The notes beneath the pieces are model-generated. The model saw only the letters and a program-made list of their open reading frames with translations. It searched no databases and was not told where the DNA came from. Positions 33,274 to 36,724 of a DNA stretch of 36,724 nucleotides are shown one piece after another. The position numbers and the translations under genes are program-made. Source of the stretch: Bacteroidales bacterium (GTDB taxonomy: Bacteria; Bacteroidota; Bacteroidia; Bacteroidales; GCA-2711565); NCBI GenBank assembly GCA_028280405.1, contig JANQLW010000009.1:1-36724 (forward strand). Direction: 5' to 3'. Every line of letters begins with the position of its first letter. Within the stretch, counting starts at the first letter, position 1.

Positions 33274-34581
33274 ATGTTGAAACTAAGTTCATATAATACT
33301 ATTTTAAATTTATCAGACAATATTAATGCATTATATTGTGCTACTTCTGATAAATATGTAGTATTCAAAAAACAATTAATAAATGATCTAAAATTAGGAA
33401 TTGAGGAATTAAAAATAAAAAACAGAGATCTTTTTGATGAGTTATTAAACGCTGGAGCTATAATAGATAGAACAAACGAATTTTTAGAATTGAAAAATAA
33501 AAGTTATGAAATTGATTCTAATCAATCATCTACTCAATTGTTTATAAATCCTACATTGGATTGCAATTTTAATTGTTGGTATTGTTATGAAAACCATATA
33601 AAGAAGTCAAAAATTTCGCCAGAAATTCTGGAAAGAATTAAAAAACTAGTAAAGAATTTAATTTTAAAGAATGATAAATTAATCCACTTTTATTTATCAT
33701 TCTTTGGAGGAGAACCGTTGTTAGGTTTTCGTAATGTAAAACAAATAATTCTAAATGTTGCGGATCAATGCAAGTATAAAAATATTCCTTTCAATGTGAA
33801 CTTTACTTCAAATGGGTATTTAATTAATAGCGAAAAGATACGATTCTTGAAAGACACATGTAATGGTATAAATTTTCAAATTACATTAGATGGAGATAGA
33901 GAATCTCATAATAAAACTCGGTATCTCAAATCTGGAGAAGGTAGTTATAACAGAATTATAAACAATATAAGAAACTTGCTCAAAAATGAGATTTCTGTTA
34001 TAATTAGAATAAATTACACAAAAGAAAATTTTCATACTATACCCAATATATTAAGGGATTTAAAAAATTTTGATAAAAACATGAAAAAATTTATCAAAAT
34101 AGATTTACAAAAGGTTTGGCAAGATAGCAATCAGAATTTTGAGATTGATAGGATTCTAGAATTATTTTTAAATGAAAACATTGTGGCATCAACACATAAA
34201 AACACGATGGATCAGTTAAGATATTCATGTTATGCAGACAAAAAAAATGAAATGCTTATTAATTATAATGGTGATGTATTTAAATGTACAGCAAGAGATT
34301 TCTTGACTGAAAACAGAGATGGATATCTTAAAGAAGATGGAACCATATGTTGGACTAGGTTAACCCCATCAGAACGTTTGGATTCGAAAATGAATAGAGC
34401 AGTTTGTAAGAAATGTAAAATATTACCATTGTGTGGAGGTGGATGTAGCCAAAAGTGTATAGAAATAGAAAAAACAAAACATTGTATCTATGGGTATACA
34501 GAAGAGGATAAGAAAAAAATTGTATTAGATAGATTTTATAACAATTTTGTTATTCCATATGAAAAAAATTCCAGTATTTAG
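33274..34581 (+). CDS. Radical SAM/SPASM peptide maturase
   Basis: A 435-residue enzyme expected to use S-adenosylmethionine and iron-sulfur clusters to modify the precursor encoded 93 bp upstream. The radical SAM cluster motif CNFNCWYC gives Cys 97, 101 and 104. FFGGEP is the SAM-binding GGE motif. Residues 1-90 are an N-terminal region of the kind that holds the precursor-binding domain in related maturases, without a clear match. The C-terminal SPASM region has Cys 319, 338, 359, 378, 381, 387, 391, 395 and 404, including CKKC-x5-CGGGC-x3-C, enough ligands for two auxiliary clusters. SPASM maturases typically make Cys thioethers (sactipeptides, ranthipeptides) or C-C bonds; which applies here is unknown. 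Its last 23 bases overlap the exporter gene, so the two are translationally coupled. Confidence 0.93.
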   Translation: MLKLSSYNTILNLSDNINALYCATSDKYVVFKKQLINDLKLGIEELKIKNRDLFDELLNAGAIIDRTNEFLELKNKSYEIDSNQSSTQLFINPTLDCNFNCWYCYENHIKKSKISPEILERIKKLVKNLILKNDKLIHFYLSFFGGEPLLGFRNVKQIILNVADQCKYKNIPFNVNFTSNGYLINSEKIRFLKDTCNGINFQITLDGDRESHNKTRYLKSGEGSYNRIINNIRNLLKNEISVIIRINYTKENFHTIPNILRDLKNFDKNMKKFIKIDLQKVWQDSNQNFEIDRILELFLNENIVASTHKNTMDQLRYSCYADKKNEMLINYNGDVFKCTARDFLTENRDGYLKEDGTICWTRLTPSERLDSKMNRAVCKKCKILPLCGGGCSQKCIEIEKTKHCIYGYTEEDKKKIVLDRFYNNFVIPYEKNSSI

Positions 34582-36724
34582 ACAATTAGAGTCAAATGAT
34601 TGTGGTCCGGCTTGCATACAAATGATAGCCAATTACTATGGGCGAAGATATAGCTTGAAGAGAATAAAATCTTTTTGTGATATTACTCGACTTGGAATAT
34701 CTGTTAATGATATTATTCATTGTTGTAAACAAATCGGCATGGAGGCCTATTCAGTCAAAATAAATATGGATGAACTGAAGAGAATGCCTTTACCTGCTAT
34801 TATTTACCTTAAGAAAGGGCATTTTATAATACTTGAAAAAATTTCATTCAAGAAAAATTTAACATTTCATGTAATCGATCCTGCTGTTGGTAGAATTAAA
34901 CTTGAAGAAGAATATTTTTTAGAAAAAGGAATTGCAGAAAGTAAAGGAATTGCCATTGTTTTAGCTCCCAATAAAGATTTCTTAAATGTTAATAAAAATA
35001 TACATGAAAAGAAAAAGCATAAAATAGGCAATCTATTAAAAGAGAATTACTATAAACATAAAATAAAGTTTAGGGTTATAATTGTATTCTCTATCTTATC
35101 AATGGCTGCTAATTGGATAACACCTCTTATTTTTCGTAAAACAGTTGATGAAGGTATTACTTCAAAAGATATAGACTTAGTTTGGGTGTTATTAATTGCA
35201 CAATTCCTTTTTCAGTTTGGTTTTACAATTACAAATAGTATATCAAATTTTATCTTGTCAAAGACAGGGTTTAAGATTGGGATTGACTTAATATCAAAAT
35301 ATTTACATAAAGTAATTGATTTACCAATTAAATATTTTGATACTCGATTCAACTCAGATCTTATTCAAAGGTTAAGTGACCAAGAAAGAATTAATGGTTT
35401 TATAACTAATACCATCAATACAATGACTATTAATTTTTTGAATATAGTAGTTTTTAGTGCTATTCTACTATATTTTAATCATTTTGTTTTTATAATTTTT
35501 GCTACAGCTTCTGTTATATCTTACCTCTACACATTATTTTTCATGGAAAAACGTAAACATATTGATTATTCTCTTTTTTCATTAGAATCAGAAAGACGAA
35601 ACTCCATATATGAAACTATACTGGGTATGTTTGAAATTAAAATAAATAATGCACAGGATATAAGAATTTTTGATTGGGAAAATACTCAGAAAAAAATTAA
35701 TAAGCTTAATATGAAATCAATTTATATTAACACTTATTTTTCAGAGGGAATTTTATTTATTGGGAACCTTAAAAACCTTGTAATTACAGGGTTATGCGCT
35801 TTTCTTGTGATCCAGGAGAAAATGACAATAGGTACAATGATGACAACAAGCTTTTTAATAGGCCAATTATCAAGCCCAGTAAATCAACTACTTAACTTTT
35901 CAAAATCATTGCAAGATACAAAGATGTCATATGACCGAATATCTGATGTAATGGATCGACAAGGAGAAAAAAATGAGAATAAACTTACTTTTAAGTACAA
36001 TCATAAAAACAACAATGGCATACTATTTAATAATGTGGATTTCAAATACAGCGGTTCTTCAAGTCCTTTAATCCTGAAGAATATCAGGTTACATATAGAA
36101 AAAAACAAAATAACAGCGATTGTTGGTGTAAGTGGAAGTGGTAAGACAACATTATTAAAATTATTGTTAGGATTTTATTATCCTGCAAAAGGGGATTTAA
36201 TGATTGGTAACGAGAATATAAATGATATAGATTGCAACTCTTGGAGGGAAAAATGTGGAGTCGTAATGCAAGATGGCTACATTTTTAGTGGCACAATAGT
36301 TGACAACATAACAATATCAGAAGAAAAACCGGATAAAGAAAAACTCTTAAATGCAGCAAAAATTGCTTGCTTAGATGAGTTTATATATAATTTACCCATG
36401 GGATTTTCAACTAAAATTGGAGAGACAGGATTACCATTAAGTGGAGGACAAAAGCAACGTTTACTAATCGCGAGAGCTGTATATAAGGATCCTAAATATA
36501 TTTTTTTAGATGAGGCAACAAATTCATTAGATGCTAATAATGAAAAACAAATCATGAGTAATTTAAATGAGTTTTTTATAAACCGAACTGTAGTTGTAAT
36601 TGCACATAGGTTAAGCACTGTTAAGAATGCAGATAATATTATTGTATTGGATAATGGTAGGGTTATAGAGAATGGAACTCATAATGAATTAACTGCAAAA
36701 AAAGGAGTTTATTATGAGCTTGTA
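34559..36724 (+). CDS. C39 peptidase-containing ABC exporter (partial, runs off window)
   Basis: A bacteriocin/RiPP exporter with built-in leader peptidase. 722 codons are present and the frame is open at the window end, so only the extreme C-terminus is missing. Residues 1-140 are the C39 cysteine protease: Gln 9, Cys 15 (NDCGPAC), His 88 (KGHFIIL) and Asp 107 (VIDPA), a complete active site. Residues about 160-430 are the membrane domain with some six helices. The ATPase has Walker A GVSGSGKTT (Lys 529), signature LSGGQKQR (from 627), Walker B YIFLDE (Asp 651, Glu 652) and the switch His 683 (IAHR). It should cut the precursor after Gly 39 and export the core. The ATG at 34559 lies inside the maturase gene, a 23-bp overlap. 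A periplasmic adaptor gene may follow outside the window. Confidence 0.95.
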   Translation, partial: MKKIPVFRQLESNDCGPACIQMIANYYGRRYSLKRIKSFCDITRLGISVNDIIHCCKQIGMEAYSVKINMDELKRMPLPAIIYLKKGHFIILEKISFKKNLTFHVIDPAVGRIKLEEEYFLEKGIAESKGIAIVLAPNKDFLNVNKNIHEKKKHKIGNLLKENYYKHKIKFRVIIVFSILSMAANWITPLIFRKTVDEGITSKDIDLVWVLLIAQFLFQFGFTITNSISNFILSKTGFKIGIDLISKYLHKVIDLPIKYFDTRFNSDLIQRLSDQERINGFITNTINTMTINFLNIVVFSAILLYFNHFVFIIFATASVISYLYTLFFMEKRKHIDYSLFSLESERRNSIYETILGMFEIKINNAQDIRIFDWENTQKKINKLNMKSIYINTYFSEGILFIGNLKNLVITGLCAFLVIQEKMTIGTMMTTSFLIGQLSSPVNQLLNFSKSLQDTKMSYDRISDVMDRQGEKNENKLTFKYNHKNNNGILFNNVDFKYSGSSSPLILKNIRLHIEKNKITAIVGVSGSGKTTLLKLLLGFYYPAKGDLMIGNENINDIDCNSWREKCGVVMQDGYIFSGTIVDNITISEEKPDKEKLLNAAKIACLDEFIYNLPMGFSTKIGETGLPLSGGQKQRLLIARAVYKDPKYIFLDEATNSLDANNEKQIMSNLNEFFINRTVVVIAHRLSTVKNADNIIVLDNGRVIENGTHNELTAKKGVYYELV

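Overview
The window looks like the chromosome of a member of the Bacteroidota. It carries two SusC/SusD outer-membrane uptake pairs whose SusC proteins have an N-terminal STN signalling domain, two FecR-type anti-sigma factors and one ECF sigma factor. It also has S9 prolyl-oligopeptidase-family enzymes, a Bacteroidota-type promoter (TTTG, 20 bp, TANNTTTG), an AT-rich background and almost no Shine-Dalgarno sequences. I cannot place it below phylum. I see no tRNA, rRNA or CRISPR array.

Bases 1-13,100 hold a minus-strand locus. In transcription order it runs FecR (11212-12396), SusC (7649-11101), SusD (6116-7618), a VCBS/FG-GAP protein (4514-5725), an S9 peptidase (1891-4398) and a DUF4369-like plus beta-propeller lipoprotein (243-1847). 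The likely role is capture, import and hydrolysis of peptides, with FecR/STN control; no sigma gene sits beside this FecR. The locus is scarred. The VCBS gene has one in-frame UGA, followed by a hairpin shaped and placed like a bacterial SECIS. A MITE-like element (5953-6104) abuts a decayed gene. A fragment of a second VCBS gene lies at 117-231. Two direct copies of an intergenic repeat (1-116 and 12911-13089) flank the whole block.

Bases 13,100-22,000 are mostly housekeeping or stand-alone genes: a small exported protein, an LpxH-type UDP-2,3-diacylglucosamine hydrolase, an AI-2E/PerM-family permease, a second S9 peptidase with a lysine-rich insert, and a divergent 1085-residue Asp-box/VPS10-like beta-propeller protein. 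A hairpin with 29-bp perfect arms sits between the convergent permease and peptidase genes.

Bases 22,167-30,168 hold a second, plus-strand regulated uptake locus: ECF sigma, FecR, SusC, SusD. Sigma and anti-sigma are separated by an IS200/REP-associated tyrosine transposase embedded in palindromic repeats, with a near-duplicate repeat block of about 280 bp on each side.

Bases 30,200-36,724 are conspicuously more AT-rich and hold what looks like a RiPP (ribosomally made, modified peptide) cluster. It contains a 65-residue winged-helix-like protein, a beta-propeller lipoprotein, an 86-residue Cys-rich precursor, a radical SAM/SPASM maturase, and a C39-peptidase ABC exporter that starts inside the maturase gene and runs off the window. 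The precursor has a double-glycine site at residues 38-39. Its predicted core has three C-x-N-x-x-x-C units with an exact 15-residue period. This is the best candidate in the window for an undescribed system: maturase installs crosslinks on a repeated motif, exporter removes the leader and secretes the product. The lipoprotein may be a receptor or self-protection factor, which is inference.
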